NCBI GenBank assembly: GCA_016302165.1
Contig: JAEDOD010000010.1
Location: 1 to 31,519 of the forward strand
DNA from: Sphaerochaetaceae bacterium
Lineage (GTDB): Bacteria > Spirochaetota > Spirochaetia > Sphaerochaetales > Sphaerochaetaceae
Direction of reading: 5' to 3'
Length of the DNA: 31,519 nt
The notes below the pieces were generated by a model that saw only the letters and a program-made list of their open reading frames with translations, had not been told where the DNA came from and made no database searches. How positions within the stretch are numbered: position 1 is the stretch's first letter; each line of letters starts with the position of its first letter. The position numbers and the translations under genes were made by a program. This document shows, piece after piece, positions 31,394 to 31,519 of this stretch.

Positions 31394-31422
31394 TTGACAC
31401 TGGTTCAAACTTTCCTTATAGT
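31394..31422 (+). promoter_or_regulatory. Consensus promoter of tRNA-His
   Basis: Perfect -35 TTGACA (31394-31399), 17-base spacer, -10 TATAGT (31417-31422). The start would be near 31429, giving a 5' extension of about 40 bases that contains the hairpin GCAATG (31439-31444) / CATTGC (31452-31457), to be removed by RNase P. Confidence 0.75.
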
Positions 31423-31467
31423 TCGAACTGTTGAAATTGCAATGGCGAACGCATTGCTACCAATCAT

Positions 31468-31519
31468 GGTGGAAGTAGTTCAGTGGTAGAGCGCCAGATT
31501 GTGGATCTGGTTGTCGAGG
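31468..31519 (+). tRNA. tRNA-His (anticodon GTG), cut by the window end
   Basis: The acceptor 5' strand GTGGAAG (31469-31475) is preceded by the G at -1 characteristic of histidine tRNA. TA, then the D-arm GTTC-AGTGGTA-GAGC and the anticodon arm CCAGA-TTGTGGA-TCTGG follow, with anticodon GTG. The variable loop TTGTC and the first T-stem bases GAGG are the last bases present. The T-loop, acceptor 3' strand and any CCA lie outside the window. Confidence 0.93.

Noticed and set aside
1..31519. Mobile elements, prophage genes or CRISPR arrays
   Set aside because: No transposase, integrase, phage structural gene or regularly spaced repeat array was seen. The only tandem repeats are those inside the FecR-like gene and the arcC promoter.

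Overview
This 31.5 kb window is ordinary-looking bacterial chromosome. It is gene-dense, with mid GC content and short intergenic gaps, and it has no IS element, prophage, CRISPR array or rRNA. The gene set suggests a spirochaete, probably near Sphaerochaeta. The reasons are a tiny Hc1-like histone H1 protein, a RarA ATPase fused to a methyltransferase-like domain, a RecJ with a large insertion, lipoproteins with relaxed lipoboxes, and two unusual sigma-like proteins. This placement is inferred from gene content and not proven.

Layout. Positions 1-225 hold the Hc1-like protein (minus) with its own good promoter. Positions 347-5933 (minus) are a tightly packed run: lon, U32 peptidase family (TrhP/RlhA-type RNA hydroxylation), TPR-like exported protein, GT2 glycosyltransferase. 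Divergent from lon is arcC (carbamate kinase), which ends at a clear terminator. A DUF4105/Lnb-like membrane protein (minus) and recO-recJ (plus) form the next divergent pair. Then come a D-2-hydroxyacid dehydrogenase with an Lrp/AsnC regulator behind a near-consensus promoter, and a 354-base non-coding stretch that may hold a small RNA and a long hairpin. A plus-strand run follows of a dihydroorotate dehydrogenase-like flavoprotein, a PlsC-type acyltransferase and a small lipoprotein. Converging on it from the minus strand are mutL and a FecR-like protein with 16-residue C-terminal repeats.

Positions 18238-20266 (minus) hold an HD phosphohydrolase overlapping ttcA. Divergent from it is a small exported protein that converges on pepF, rdgB and a sigma-like protein (20722-24144, minus). 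Positions 24274-27469 (minus) are the classic tig-clpP-clpX proteostasis operon with a strong terminator. Divergent from tig, on the plus strand, are a sigma-70 family factor, a lipoprotein and the RarA fusion. The window ends inside a tRNA-His gene with a consensus promoter.

Themes. Protein quality control is prominent (lon, tig-clpP-clpX, pepF), and so is DNA repair and nucleotide-pool hygiene (recO, recJ, mutL, rarA, rdgB, the HD protein). tRNA/rRNA modification is represented by the U32 protein and ttcA. The most interesting signals are the RarA fusion, the RecJ insertion, two sigma-like genes bracketing tig-clpP-clpX, a promoter architecture shared by lon and the HD gene, several start codons that sit directly behind a -10 element (candidate leaderless mRNAs), and the structured non-coding stretch upstream of the flavoprotein gene. 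I did not find a clearly new multi-gene system.
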